Positions 32,648-45,853 of a stretch of 64,000 bases of DNA are shown piece by piece (the stretch's first letter is position 1; each line of letters starts with the position of its first letter). The notes below the pieces were generated by a model. It worked only from the letters and a program-made list of their open reading frames with translations. It was not told where the DNA came from and did no database searches. Source of the stretch: Andrena cerasifolii (Eukaryota; Arthropoda; Insecta; Hymenoptera; Andrenidae); the NCBI RefSeq assembly GCF_050908995.1, contig NC_135130.1:5573001-5637000 (forward strand), given 5' to 3'. Position numbers and translations under genes: made by a program.

Positions 32648-32850
32648 CTAGTGGGAGCTGGAAAGAAGTCGCACTACCCACCAACTGAAATGTCACAGGG
32701 ACAAGGAGAATCGTCCGCTCGCTCCACCAAACTGTCTTCAAGAAATCCTACTTTTAGGTTCTTAGCGGCTGTGGAGCAAACGAACGATTCCGCTTGCCCC
32801 TATAATATTTCAGTTTATTGGTAGTGCGACTTCTTTCCAGCTCCTAATAG
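32648..32850. mobile_element. 203-bp MITE with TA target
   Basis: Inverted ends CTAKTRGGAGCTGGAAAGAA followed by GTCGCACTACC lie inside TA dinucleotides at 32646-32647 and 32851-32852. The arms stay complementary for about 85 bp, including CTGAAAT, AGGGRCAAG and GAATCGT.CG. The structure is that of a Tc1/mariner-type nonautonomous element. It has no coding capacity. Confidence 0.8.
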
Positions 32851-32852
32851 TA

Positions 32853-35020
32853 ATTATGATTGTGGGAGTACTCAAATCTGATGTCCTCTTGTGTCTCAAA
32901 TTAGAACTATTACACGCTCAGGTCTGCACACTGTATCCTGTAGGTTCAATTGTGGAAAGACTAGATCCTACAGACTTTCGTGACAGGGAGTACTACCTCC
33001 ACAGTTTCAGAGCTGAATCCTCAAATTTAAGAACAGAGGTCTAGATTGAAAGCACTGCTCATTCCGGATAAACCGGTACCCACTTTTCTCGTCACTGAGG
33101 GCTAGCAGAAGCTTCCAAGTACCACCATGAACTGGGTACACTGTCTCGTACTCTTCGAATCCAATCCATGAACCGCATAAAATCTCAAAGTTCCAAAACC
33201 ACCAGACCTCCCTCATATACCCACAATTTCCACTTCTGCGGATCATTCTCTTCAATTCCAAGAAGAAATCAGCAGAGCCTCGATTCATCTCATAAACTCT
33301 AGCCTTCGCGCAGAAGCATCTTGAACTATGTTCCCTCAATAGACACTGTCCCCATTCCAGACAATTCGCGCCCTATCAATATTTGCCAAGAGACATCAGC
33401 GAGTGCTTCCATGTCTACGTGGAATTCGTCCTCGAAGCGCGGACGGGGGAGCTTTTAACGCGATCCACGTGCTTACACGTGTCCTCGAAGGAACCGCCCG
33501 TGGCTACGTCTGCGGGGAAGCTGGTAAATCGTCTTCCTGCGATCCATTCTGACGGTAGCATTGTCGGCGTTGCCCGGAGGTTAGCGTTTCAACGAAGAAT
33601 GCGGGACGATCTGCTCAGACGTCATTGTCCCCGATTAAGTACAGACTTCCTCGGTTCGCGTGAACGATACACTGCTCCCCCGTTGTGCTCCTCATCGCCG
33701 CCTATTACATGATCACGTCGTCATTATGCTGTCACTAGGCATTGTCTATCGCTTCAGAAGCGGAACAGACGGTTAATGGTGAATTGGTCGGAATTCGAGA
33801 GCGAAAAATTGTCGTTGTCCCTCCGCTATTGGTTAACGATTATTCTTATCCGATGGAGTGACTGAGACATCTAGTGTCTGTGGAGTACGCACTGTCGTTT
33901 ATAAATCTTAAGACACCTACTCTGAGTGGAATAATTATGAAAAACGTTGCAAACTTATTGGAGGACTCTAACAAATTTTATTCTATTTAGTATTTCAAAG
34001 TAAAAGCAGCGGAAATATTCTGTATCAAATACGGTGTACTAATACTTATGAACGGCAATGTATGTACCAATCACACCTAACCCAGATCCAACACAAAATT
34101 GAGTTAGGCATGTCCTAGACCCAACTCTGACGGAAGCTCCACCCAAACCAGACGTAAGCAGACTTACTCTACGTCCAACGAAGATCCAATCTATATATAC
34201 CCTGCATCCCAAGTCGAATCAGATTCAAATCGAGTTGAAGCTCAACTCAGATTCAGAAGCTAACCACGAGTGGACCTAACATGCACCTCGCCCAAGCCTG
34301 CGGCGGATCGAACGTAGTCAGGGATAGCCGCAAGTCCGCGGATTCGATGAATCAGCGGGACAACAAAGGGGAACAGAGGTGCGAAAAGAGAGGTGAAGAA
34401 GGATGGGGAGACAGTGGACTCTCGGCCAGGGGTAGTCGATTTCCATTGGCCACCCGGTGGGCACGAAAAATGAAGACCGGCGGGGTCCTCGTGCACTCTG
34501 CCGCTGATTATTTCCGTTTTTGTCAGGGACGCGGTGGCGTCGCGGAGAAAAATGGCGTGATCGGGGAACGCCGTTTTTCATTCTCCGTGGGGGCGAACGC
34601 CAGGTCGAACGATTCGTTTCGGCGCGGCAAAAACCGTTGACGACTGCGTGCCGGAAGGATAATCGTTATAGTGACTCCGCGATTCCCCCGGATCGAGATG
34701 AACCGTGATCCTATCGCGAAATGCAGCGAGCTTCTGCGACAGCCCCTTAGAAAGGGGTGGGTGAGTCGGCGAGCAGCTTCCCGGGATTACCCAGTAACTT
34801 TTTTCGAAAGACGGAAGAGTTGGGGTGGAAACGATGAGGATAGACTCACGTCTGCTTCGGGGAGGACGGCTGAGGTGGCTGATACTGATTTATGGAGACT
34901 GTCGGGATTGGTCGCCGGCTGGGGTGCTCTTGCACTAGGACCAGCGATTATGAATTAATGCAGGCGGAAGACGCTTGAAATAATGAGGGTGGGACTGGTG
35001 ACGGGTGAAGGAGGAATTCT
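32853..35020. other. Gene-free DNA
   Basis: No gene recognised. A stretch at about 34060-34260 is rich in loosely repeated CCAACTCTGA, GAGTTAGGC and TCCAA words and may be a decayed minisatellite. CpG-rich DNA from 34260 to 34960 carries overlapping frames on both strands without domains. Confidence 0.45.
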
Positions 35021-35335
35021 TCATGAAACATTGGTTTTATTTATAGTTACACTAGCAAATATTTAAGGGTAGTTTCAGCAATATTGTAGGGACATTCCAT
35101 GCGAACTCGGACATATTTCGGAGTAATTTTTCGTAGATTGCTGAAATTTGAATATTTTGTAGTCTTTAGTGATATTTAAACGCACCTCAAAGGATTTTTC
35201 GAAATTTTGAAAAATGTCGATTTTACAGCTGTTTGAAGTTAAGATGAGCTTCACGGTGCTTATAGAGAAGACATTGAACTTTTAAGAAACAATTATTTCA
35301 GTTTAAAGAAAAAAAAATTTGAACATTACACACTA
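35021..35335. other. AT-rich block, unidentified old repeat
   Basis: It contains GGACATTCCATGCGAACTCG followed by GACATATTTCGGAG and TTTAAACGCACCTCAAAGGA. It stands out from its CpG-rich surroundings. I could not pair terminal repeats. It is probably a decayed transposon, family unknown. Confidence 0.35.
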
Positions 35336-37455
35336 TTCATCGCGTTGGTATCACTGGTCCGTCACAGAGAGAGAGCAACGCCCAAGCCACTTTCACCCCC
35401 TTGAAATTCCTCTTGAAGAAAAACTGAAAAGCTGCGAAAGTGTCTCCCCCGCGATCTGCTCGAGATCGAAGCGCAATTTTGACTCGGAGGGATCGATCCC
35501 CCGTGACGGGGGTGACTAAACACGTCGAAGGGATGAACCGGAAGCGAGTGTCTCGGGGTGTTTTCCGCTCCCTTCAGCGCTAGGCTTCCGGCACGCGGGG
35601 TTAGCTGGGCTTTGTTCACCGGAGATAGTACAACGATCGCTCTGCCATCATCCTAACCGCCGACTTCGCTCTCCTTTCCATCCCCTCCGCAGCCCCTGTA
35701 CTTCTCCGCGCGCCCACTCCCCGTCTTCTTAGTCACCGGAATAGCGAAAGTCACCCTCCGCGGAGCCGTCAGCCGGTTGCCAATTCGTTTCTTCGCCTCT
35801 CGCCGCTTTGTTCGCGGCCGGGGGTGGCTACCACCCCCATTACGCGCACGATAAATAAGCAGATACGTCGCGTTGTCGGAAGTGAACGTCAGGCGGGCTC
35901 GTTTCATAGTTGTTAATGTCGAGAACCTGGTCGGTGGAACGAGGCTGCAAGAAGGTGGAATTGTTTTTTCATCTCGATCCCCCGAGCCGCCTTCTTGTCC
36001 TTTAGGGGGCGGGTGTCTCTGCGGCGCTCACTTAGGGGGAAGATTGATCGCTGTTTAATTCTCAGAGTATTTCTGTAGGGATCGGTACACTTGCATCTCA
36101 TTTGTAAGCGTGTAATTACGTTACATCATTGGTCTCGTCTTCAGTTCCTTCGAACGACATCAATTAGGAGGAGTGACGTTGATTAATGTCGCGGGGGTGA
36201 GTCTCAGGTTGCATTATCCTCTGCAGTAGGATCCTGTTCGGCAATACTACTGCCTGTAAAATTGATATCGAATGTCACTTCCGGGGTTATTGATTCTTTA
36301 ACTACTGTCCACCGTAGTGCTCTATCGTCCACTTCATTGTTAGCTGCTAGTGTCCCACCCTTCACAAGTCAGTGCACCCTTGATGGTTCAGTGACTTCTA
36401 TTATTCTCAAGTACAATTCACTTCCAACCGTCCCACCATCCACTGACAATGATTGCTCCAGTTTCATTCAAACTATTCGTCCAATCGATCAGCAGACGTC
36501 TCCAATACCTATCCCACTCGTAGCCCAGTTATTACCCCGTCGTGCATAATCTATAAATCTTCTAACCTTTTACGAGACGTGAACTCGTAGAATATTCCTG
36601 GTCCGCGAGTTTCATCAATCTTTGAAGCTCAGAATCTCCTTACTTTGTCTCGTCGGAAGCATAACCGTAGACCAAACCCATTCAACCCAACCCGCTGCAA
36701 GCTCGCGTAAGCCTGCAGCGATTCAGCCAATGGAACGATCGCTCGAGACTGATCAACAATTTCCAAAACAGCTCAAGTTCGGGTGCGAATCGAGCCACTT
36801 GCTTGTTCAGATACCGGTTTCATGCACCGCACAGTGGCACGATATCGAGGTGAATCTCTGCTCCTAATACAGACGTATAGGGTGCAATGTGGGCGGTTGG
36901 TAACCGCGCAAAACGCATCGAACCCAGAACTAATAACTCGAATGGAAATTGGCCCGGGGCGGTCGAGATATCTGCCGGTTTCCGTGTCCCTCTCTCAATT
37001 ATGCGTCTTCGAGATGTTGCCACTTACCATAAGATAGCGGAATTTCGGATGGCATACGGCGGTGTCGGGACACGGACCCCCTGGAGGATAACAGGCATGC
37101 AAATTCTGGGTGAATAATTTCTGGGTAGCACGGAGTTCGAACCTCTGAAATGGATTCTTTTCTTATTTTATTAGGGGATCAAGTTGCAAGGGAGGTTGAA
37201 GCAGAAAGGTTCGTTGACAACGGTCAGAGCTGTAGGAATAGAAGACAATCATCTGCGAGAATTTGTGTAGAAAATATTCGTGTCTTACAAGGAGACCGCA
37301 CAGGTTATGCAATCGGTTCTGGAATGAGACTGGGTGGACATTGTAGTGCACACCTAGTGTTACAAAACCGTAAAGGGTTTTTGTACAATGGGCCTTCGTT
37401 TTCGAGAAATTTGAGTTCAAAGTTTTGCGCGACAGTAGTATTTCAGTTGTGCAAA
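35336..37455. other. Gene-free DNA
   Basis: No gene recognised. A 95-codon serine/threonine/proline-rich plus-strand frame (36262-36549) has less extreme base composition than most but no domain, and no good acceptor precedes it. The part just before the tRNA-like element (about 37150-37450) has CTTCGTTTTCGAGAAATTTG and may be older transposon sequence. Confidence 0.45.
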
Positions 37456-37556
37456 CATTCTTAGGAAGCAACGGTCGTAGCTGCGATATTAAGATGTTTG
37501 GCTACGGTGCTGGAGGTCTTCGGTTCGATTCCTGGTGCGCGCTTGTTTTTTTTTTC
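37456..37556 (+). mobile_element. tRNA-like short retroelement, copy C
   Basis: A B-box CGGTTCGATTCCT (about 37527-37539) follows an A-box-like GTAGCTGCGATATTAAG (about 37477-37493) and a possible anticodon arm. A run of nine T lies at about 37549-37557, as expected of RNA polymerase III termination. The element differs from copies A and B. The stems are too decayed for a working tRNA. Confidence 0.5.
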
Positions 37557-37557
37557 T

Positions 37558-40500
37558 TTTTCTTTATTACTTTCAATCATCATGCGTATAAGGCAGAGCC
37601 TGTCGGCTGTAACAGCTCTTCTTTTCTTCCTCGATTCTTCAAACGCCAATCCACCTACCGTGCATAGTACTGGTACACTCCACCAACTCCATCGCGCTTC
37701 TTATCCGGCCTTAGAGATTACAGTTACCCCGGAGTGGTCTCGACACGGCGCCCAAGATCCAATTTCGTCCAGGAACGGCGATTCTGGATGTTTTACATCT
37801 GACTATTTCAGTTTATACAGCGACTGGGCAGGTGTCCTCATAAAACCAGTAAGTAAAGGTAGTAGTTTCTCGTCTTTCGTCTCCTTATATTTGTGTCGTC
37901 TTCAGCACTACTGATACACATTTTTACCATTTCGTTCCTCCAATTCTAGTCGTAGCATATAACAGTGGTTCTTTCATAGCACTCCCCATATACACCAAGT
38001 TTACCCCAATTTTGCATTACGAAAGATGAAACCAACCATCACTACGAGGACAACCAAGTAACCCTTTCTCTCACCTACAACTAACACAAAATCAAATACA
38101 CCCTATACCAACACAAAAACAACCCCCGTCACCAAAACACACCATACCAAGTCGATACCGCCATGAAACCCCTAAACCAGTCTCACCCACGTCTCACGTC
38201 CACCAGCAGCAATTTTCCATCATCACAAAACGGAAGTAGACAGCAGCCAAAGTGAATCACTCGCCATGCTCACCGTGTTTTCCCCAGTTCACGGAAGACT
38301 TGCGCTATCCGCTGTGTAGTTTCACCCCCGAATCGCGGGTCCAGCTAACCGTGATTTACCGTGTCTCGCGTTAAGGGAGGGCGCGCATCGGTTCGAATTC
38401 ACTCTGCCGCGAGGATCCGTGTGATTGGCCAAGGCGGAGGGTACACGGGGCCCGCGTTATACCGGTACTTTGTCGCTGTCCTCGTAAAACCGGCCAGAGG
38501 CCGGGGTTAACTTATTTACAAGACGGCCGCGGTTATGGCCGTGTAAACACGTCCCGTGTATTTACAGGTCCATAACCCGATACGAGACGCATGTCTCGCC
38601 GCCGCGCTGCATCTCTTACGGCAGTGCTCGTGCCGTAACGGCGTCGGGGACAAGCGTGAAATATAGTTTTCTGGCGCGTCTTCGTGGCGGACCGCGACCA
38701 CTTTCCATCCAGTAGATCTTGTCGTTTAGAGGCCCGTTCGACGGGCGAACTTGTGCACGTAGATAGCGTGGTAGTAGGCGCTGTGTGGCTGCTGAAAGCT
38801 ACTCGATGCTTAATGTCAACGAGAACTACGACTTGGTGAGCGTTCCGTATTGGAAGCTTTTGGATTAGTTGCGTTTGATTGGGGTTTATGCGACGGTGCT
38901 TGAGTGTATTGCGTCCAAGTTGGTTCTCGTTGGGTGTACTTGAATTTAGCTCGGTTTCATTTGACCTGACTCCGTTTGATCACGTTTAAATCGTTTAGGC
39001 ACTATGCACTATGGTTCGCTGGAATTCCATTCAAATCGAACTTCTCCTCAAAACTGATTCTGATAATAATTGCAGTGTAAACACCAATCTTAGTTCAATT
39101 TAACACGCAACTAATCAACGTCCTCGGGGCAAACATGGAAACATTGAGAAATCCCCTCACCTATCTCCCTTAGAGTACCAAAATTCACCCCAAAAAGGAC
39201 GCCAGAATCTTCACTCCAATTTCACCTGGGTCTTACCGAGGGTCGCCAAAAAGCCCCAACAGCTTTCAGACGTCTTTTCTTTAGCGTGCCATTCCAAGGG
39301 TATGCTCGCCACCAGCCGTAATGGCGGCGATGTAGGGATACGAGATCCCGTAAAAGACAGGACGACGCGTCGCCGGCTGCCCATTAAGGCTGCTCGTTTC
39401 TGCCTCGGAGGACAGCGGTCGCAAAATCAATTACGTCAGAAACCCCCTGAATGTGGCCGGTTGGAAGGATCACGGAGTCGTGGGGATCGAAAGTGCAGAG
39501 GATTGTCGACGTCAGGCAGCCATGTTCATAATTCCGGCCGAAGTTGGCGCGAACCAAAGGTGCCCGCCCTTTGTGCATCCGTTATTTCTCCATCGAGCCG
39601 TTTCTACGTGCCGCTCGTGGTTACTCTTCTCCGGCGGAACAGTTGCGCCGTCGTTAATCTTGCCTCGACCGGCGAGGTAGCTCGCGAAAGTCTGAAAAGA
39701 AACGCGTTTTGATTCTTCCCGGCCCGGGGAATTCACGAGGCAGCGAAAAAACAGGGCCGCCGTCTGGCGAACTACGTTTAACGGGAACGGAACAAAGTTT
39801 CTTCTTCAGATCTGGCTGCGGAGAATCCTTCAAAGACAAGCAACCGAGTGTTATTCCGTGCGGTTATGGAAACAAAACGGCAGCAGTGCAGCGGTTCGAA
39901 AGATACCGCGCTGCTCGCCAAGCTTTCTGGGCCAAGGGAAACATTTTTCCAGCATAATACACCGTGTTCGTTCCGTCGTCCAACAACGCTCTCCGTTTCC
40001 TCGATACGCTCAGGTCGGGCGGTTAATATTAAGATCCCGTCGATCTGATTCCACAGTTGTATATTTCCTTTTGGGTGCTCAACTTACATTTATTCTCGAC
40101 TGTTTCCCCTTGCTTTATTCAAAATCACTCTTGGAGGACCAAAACGTTCCCCAGATCTACACATCGCACATCTACGATTCATCTTCCACCCTCCACTTTG
40201 TTCTCCACTCACACCCAACCCGTTATCCATTCGCATATCCCGCCACTCCTTCGACTGTCACTCACGACTCCCGTTCGAGCAGCGCGAGTACCGCAGTGAC
40301 TGTTTCGGCCAACATCTTCGCACGAACGCCGCCAGAACGAATGATGCTCTATATATCAGCCGCAACCCTCGCGCGTCATCGATCCGCGGCGCGTCAAAGG
40401 GTTTTCGACTCGTTTTCGAAACACTTGCCGGTGGGGCGAGTTGGAGGGGCGACTTTGATGAGGCCGGAGCCGAGGTTCGCAATTGCGCGGCCGGCCTGTC

Positions 40501-41030
40501 GGCCTTAATAAGAGCGCAGACACGGCCACAAAGGGATGCCACGGGTGGCAAGCGTCTAGGTCTCGAAGATGGAGTGGTCAAAGGACGGGCGGAGGCGCGC
40601 CTTTTCCGCGTTTTCACCGCTCTTTTCCGGCCGCCGGCCGTTTTAAATGCAAATAATGCAATTACCCGGGAGGCGACGGTGACAGCTGGGCGCTTCTTCG
40701 CCGACGAACATAATTCATGTTCACGCTGCTTCGGGGGCGCCGCGTGGAATTAATTCCGGGCTCTGGTCGATCCTGCCTGGTTGTTAATCGAAAGGATTTC
40801 CGTGTTTGGACGGTTGCTTCGCGGGGTCCGGGGACACGGTCTGATTGGGAGGTTGCGATGGTGGTACGCGATGCAATTCGAGCACCGGTACTGGGGTTGT
40901 AACAGGTAGTCTGCGTAGGAGGGACACAGTGGTGGCGGAACTGCGGCAGAGGGCAAAGTGAGATGGATCCTTGAATGGCTTGCCTGAGGGTTAAGGATTG
41001 GGGGTTGTATAGAGCCTACTTTTTGGAGAT
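37558..41030. other. Gene-free DNA, largely CpG-rich
   Basis: No gene recognised. Overlapping frames up to 216 codons (plus, 39858-40508) lack domains and share bases with minus-strand frames. The part at about 37900-38170 is C/A-rich on the plus strand and low in complexity. Confidence 0.5.
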
Positions 41031-41290
41031 TAGTCTTTTAAGGGGTATGTAGGAATAACTCGTCACTATATCTCTTTAAGGGCAGATTTTCGAGTAACAG
41101 CCCCCGAAATTTATGAATTTTTTTTATAAAAAACTATTGTTAATATTGCATTGAACTCTGTTGGGATTTAAGGAGACACCTTTAAACTTACAGAAAATAT
41201 TTTTTTTATGTCGATCCTTCTTATTATTTAATAATTATTGTGAAATCTCTTCGACGATATAGTTGAGTGAAATACTTTGAAACAATCGAA
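41031..41290. other. AT-rich block, possible old DNA transposon
   Basis: It begins near TTTTAAGGGGTATGTAGG and ends near CGATATAGTTGAGTGAAA. A weak inverted pairing of CACTATATC with GATATAGTTGAGTG is visible but not convincing. There is no coding sequence. Confidence 0.3.
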
Positions 41291-44200
41291 TGCCCTGTAT
41301 CAGAAGTCTCTACACAGTACACAAATCTACCAAAGTTTCCCTTAATACCTTCACTACCCCCTTCTAAAACCTCGTGGCGCCAAAACTTTTATCTTTCCAT
41401 AAAACGAACAACGAACACTTCTCTGCAATGTCCCAGTCAGACATCCGAAATTTCAATCTTGATTCCACTGTTTGGTGTACCTACTAAAAAGACAGATCTC
41501 CAGCTGCACGCTGGTACCGAACTCGCCAACAACACTAAAGAATTTATCAGCGAGCATCGTCCCAGATCCTTATTCCACTACACTTTCACCGTGGAATAGC
41601 GCACAAACACGACGACAGCGCCGAAACGTGGCGAGTTGTAAAGGAAGCCCTAAGTACTTCGCATTACCCGACTTAATTCCTTTGGCGCGAGACAAAAACG
41701 GTTCCCGTCAATTTGCTAGATTTCCACGGGACCGCGGGTCTCCGTCGCATCTTGGGGCATTCGCAAGAAGGGCGGCGGCCGGGGGGTGCAAAAAAAAGCA
41801 TCGTCGCCAGCGCGCCTCGCGACAGGGGTGGAAAAGTAATCAGCAGCTCTCATCTTTCGGAACGCGTTTTAACAATTACTCTGTCCCTGGGCGAAGGAGG
41901 GAAGGAAGGAAGTACCGCGCAGCCTTTCCACCCTGACTTTCTTTTCAGCCCCTTGGGCAGGCTTCTATCCACGAAATTCCTGGCTAGTAGCCTGTTCCAC
42001 CACCCCCTGCCACGATACCCAACCATTTTCCCTCCCCCCGCTCGGCCCTAGCTCACCCTTATTTTCTTATCGTCGCTCGTCCTCGCCGTTCCGCCGTACC
42101 CTCTTTCGTCATCCAGCAGTCGTTTCCTAGCGGTCTTCACCCTCCGTGGCACCCTCGCGGAGGGACAGAGCCATCGGGGGATGGAAAGGAGCTGGTGGGA
42201 CGGCAAATTGATATTAAATGCGGAGGCTGGTCACCTTGTATATTTCTTTATTAACTCCGCCGCGATGGACCGTCAGGTTACAACCTATATTTTCTTGTAC
42301 GGGGGTGTCTCAGGAGGCCACGCCGATCCTTGGCTGGATTTTGGGGGCGAAGTATGTGCAGAGAGCGCTGCGCGAGAGGCTGTAGCTGGATAGTTTCATA
42401 GCTGAAATCTTCGAGTTTCTGGGTATCCTGTTGCGCTGCAGTTTAAAGGGGTGGATTTGGAAAGGTGATCCTAAAATTTGCATTACTGGGTTGCGCACAA
42501 TGTACTGAGTAGAGGAGTTAATTCATAAGTGAATTTAGAAGCTCTCTAGTTTCTCATTTCCTCGAGTAGGATACCTTAAAAGCAGGCTATCCTGTTCAGT
42601 TAAACCAAGCATAGATCAACTGGAATCTCGTGCTCCCTACCACTGGGAATACATCAGCGAAACACCAGCACCCCAATGACTGTCATCCTCAGACGTCACT
42701 ACGAGTAAAAATCTACTGCTCGATGGAGCACTATCTTCGTCATCAACTAGCGTCTTGGCTCTCCCCTCCGCGTGCCACGAAAGAACTCCAATATCAGCCT
42801 TCGCCCCACCCAGGGTGCCGCGTTCCGTGGACACTAGGAAGCCAGCACGGTTATTCAGGAAGATTAACGAGACGTAGGAGGCTGGTGATTGAAAAAAATC
42901 GGTCGCAGGGATTCGTCGCGCGATCTGGGCGGCCCGGTTCCCTGCACGTTCCCTCTTCTACGGTTCCCAGACCGAGGGGGTAAAAAAGCGAGCGGCTAAT
43001 CCACTCGATCGGCGGCTCCGTGGGCGCAGCAGGTCCCTGTTAATTAACAGACACGTGCGTCTCATTAACGGAGTTTCAGCCACAAATCACGCCGCGCAAC
43101 GCCCGGCGACCAGCATAAATACCAATTATACGTGGAGTAACCCGGCTGCCTGGAGCAGCGAAGGGTCCGCGAGGCGTTCCCTAAAACGAAGCCACCCGAG
43201 CATAATTATAATGCATATAGACTGGCGGAGGGGTGGCTCCCGAGATTAAAACTTCTTTCTCGAAATTAGTCCCCCGGTTGGCCCGCGAGCCACGCCGTCC
43301 TCCGCGATTCCATCCTTCAGTTTTCTTCAGTAGCTGTGTTCCGAACGTCGCGCCAGGGTGCACCACCGTCGCCCTGAAATTGGATCATATTTCGATGGTC
43401 ATAAGAACACGCAGAAGTGAATGTTGTTGGGGACGCGATTGGCTTCGAAAGTCGAGGATCTGTGAAGTAAATATTTACTCTGACAAGTTAGTAGATGCTT
43501 TGACAACAGCAATGGAGATTATTAGTGCGTTAATCGGTGGCAGATGGGTTAATATTTGTGATAGATATGAATTAGGTTTGCGTCGTCCGTAGTTTTATTG
43601 GTTAGGAACCAAGCAATCGAATGTTCAAGTGGTTTATTCTGTGAGTACGTCGGTCATCTTGTACACCAGGCGAGCTTCAAAATGGCGCCATTACCCAGCG
43701 ACCCATATTCATTCGGTGTACCATTAAAAGTGTCGAAAAAGCTGAATTCCAAGCGTCGACACCTAATTGAACGCGCACCCGGGGACCGATTAATCTCTCA
43801 CCTGTCATAATTTCGTGGGGGGACTCGCCGAAAAATCACGGAACACGGGGTCGTTCTTTTTTTTTGCGGGTCCCCTTAATGACCCCCGTTGCCGACGTTT
43901 TTGCGAGGCGTCTGGATGGCTCGCACCACGTGCCGCATGCAACTCGCGCGATTTTACGACGTAACGCGTCGCAACTACGTCGTCGCGAGCGCCGCGGACT
44001 CGGCCTGCCGATAATTGGCGCCTGGCGCCTTTTACGCGCTGGCAAATTGTATTAATAAATCGTGGCCCATAATGCAGCGGGTAATTTACGTCGCCGGGCT
44101 TACGATGAGCAGCAGCTAGCCGGCTAATTAATTTACACGCCGCCGGAAATTATCGCCTGAGAAATCGATCGGCTCTAATTGGTGACGCTGGGCCCCTTGA

Positions 44201-45814
44201 TGAGCGAGCAATTGGACCAAGAACGCGTGATCCACGCTGCCCACTGAACAGAAGGATCACAGGTTGCCCAGTGGGAAAGTCGATGAAGTAAAAACTCATT
44301 TATATTAGACGACGATTTGGTCACAGAAATTACCTTCGTTGGAACTTGAAACCTGTGTAGAGAGTTTGGGCTGCTAGGACCATGCTGTGGGTATAGTGAC
44401 CTAGGAACATAGTTAAAAAAGAAGTCACTACTACAAGAATTCTTCATCTCAGCAAATCCTCCGAATTCCTACAGTCGCATCAAGACTTTATGACCACTCT
44501 AGGCTATATGATCCACCTATCTCCACCACTTAGTCTCTGTTCCCCTGGTTCGTCCATTCTACTCGAGGAACAACACGCATACACGTTACACAGAGGTTTC
44601 AGTCACAGAAGTATCCTGGACAACTCAGTTCACTTTCACCTAGTTCCCAGCAGACCAACAGGCCCAGCTGACGAATGACGATCCCGACACCCACGCACGG
44701 TGCAGTTTTTACGCGGTTGTAAACGCGTGCATGCGTTTGTCCAACTTCTGCCCGGCAAAGGGGCAATAGACCGACGGCGGCAGAAGCATTAGCCCCGTTC
44801 GCCAGCACTTTACAGTCCCCATTACCGAAGTTTCTGCCGGTGATTAAACCTCGAGCAAGTCACTCAGAAGCTTTTCGACGTTAACTCAGCTTCCAGTTGG
44901 CATTCAAGATCTCCAGCAATTTCGCCGGGCTCCGCATTGTCGCCGTCTACCGTCTTTCCCTTTTGCGCCTCGGTTTGCACTCCGTTCTCGCCCCGCGAAA
45001 GAGTGCCGATAAGGCGGGGCCATCGGCGGCTGGGCTGTTTAGACAGAAAGCAAGCCCAGATTCCTCCTCTCTATTAAACAAGGGATGGTAATTGAAAGAA
45101 AACAGGAGGGAGCCTTGAAGAGCTCCCGACAGCGATGCTGGATGAAACGCCACGGAGTGACCCATCGGTGATACATCTAAGTTGTTCCTGGTTTCGTTAA
45201 GTGTGGCTTCGTTTGGTGGAATCTGGAGATCGACCTTGACGTGTGATCAGCAGAGTTTCATCTGCTATTGACGTTGATGGAATGCTTCCTCAATTCTTCT
45301 ATTCAGTTCTGGTGCTCCAGTGAAGCTCCTGGTTCCCTCGGCGTTTCTCAGTCGCAGCTCAGCAATTTCGCTAGGACAGATCTCTGTTTCACGACTGCAA
45401 CAGATTATACTCTTCTTCTAACATTCTTCTGGGTTAGGTCTGCTCAAAAAGCTCAAGCAGTTCAGTATCAGAACAAAACAGTGCTTACCTCGATCCTAAT
45501 TGAAGGCAGACCCATAGTGCACACGATCTTCCCACTTCAGAATCACCTGCCAAAGATTTTACAATAATCAGTTCCCTCTTGGGACACCTTGTGTGCTGAA
45601 TACACCAATCTTTCCTGTCAGGTCTAATTTTTTCCGAGGGTCTTCCAAGGTAAACTGAAACGTAATTAAAATCGCGCAATATCCGCGACCCCCTCGAGGA
45701 GATAAAGACGTTCGACGAGGGTTGGCTAAAGCGGGGGAGGAGGAAGGAGTCTTCAACTACCCGAGATTTTGTCGAATTAACCGCATTGTTCGACCAAACT
45801 GAACCATGTAAATT
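41291..45814. other. Gene-free single-copy DNA
   Basis: No gene or repeat recognised in 4.5 kb. A GC-rich stretch at about 43860-44170 contains TAATTA-type homeodomain-like words (GGCTAATTAATTTACACG near 44122) and palindromic CGCCTGGCGCC-like words. It is the kind of sequence that can be an enhancer, but one sequence cannot show conservation. Open frames lack domains. Confidence 0.45.
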
Positions 45815-45853
45815 CGCCTTAAGGCAGGGTCTGCTGGACAAAGCCTTAAGGCG
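45815..45853. repeat. Nested palindrome hairpin
   Basis: CGCCTTAAGGC at 45815-45825 and GCCTTAAGGCG at 45843-45853 are each nearly self-complementary and also complementary to one another around a 17-bp loop. The next 100 bp holds repeated GAATGTTCGGCATTC-like words. It may be the edge of an old MITE whose other end is not recognised. Confidence 0.45.

Noticed and set aside
36262..36549. 95-codon Ser/Thr/Pro-rich frame in less CpG-rich DNA
   Set aside because: No domain, no clear acceptor before it, and composition like mucin-style chance frames.
39858..40508. 216-codon plus-strand open frame
   Set aside because: Low-complexity, serine/threonine/histidine-rich translation, shared with a minus-strand frame; no domain.
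43770..43805. Minus-strand GACAG|GTGAGAG as a ratchet point
   Set aside because: No pyrimidine tract precedes the AG on the minus strand.
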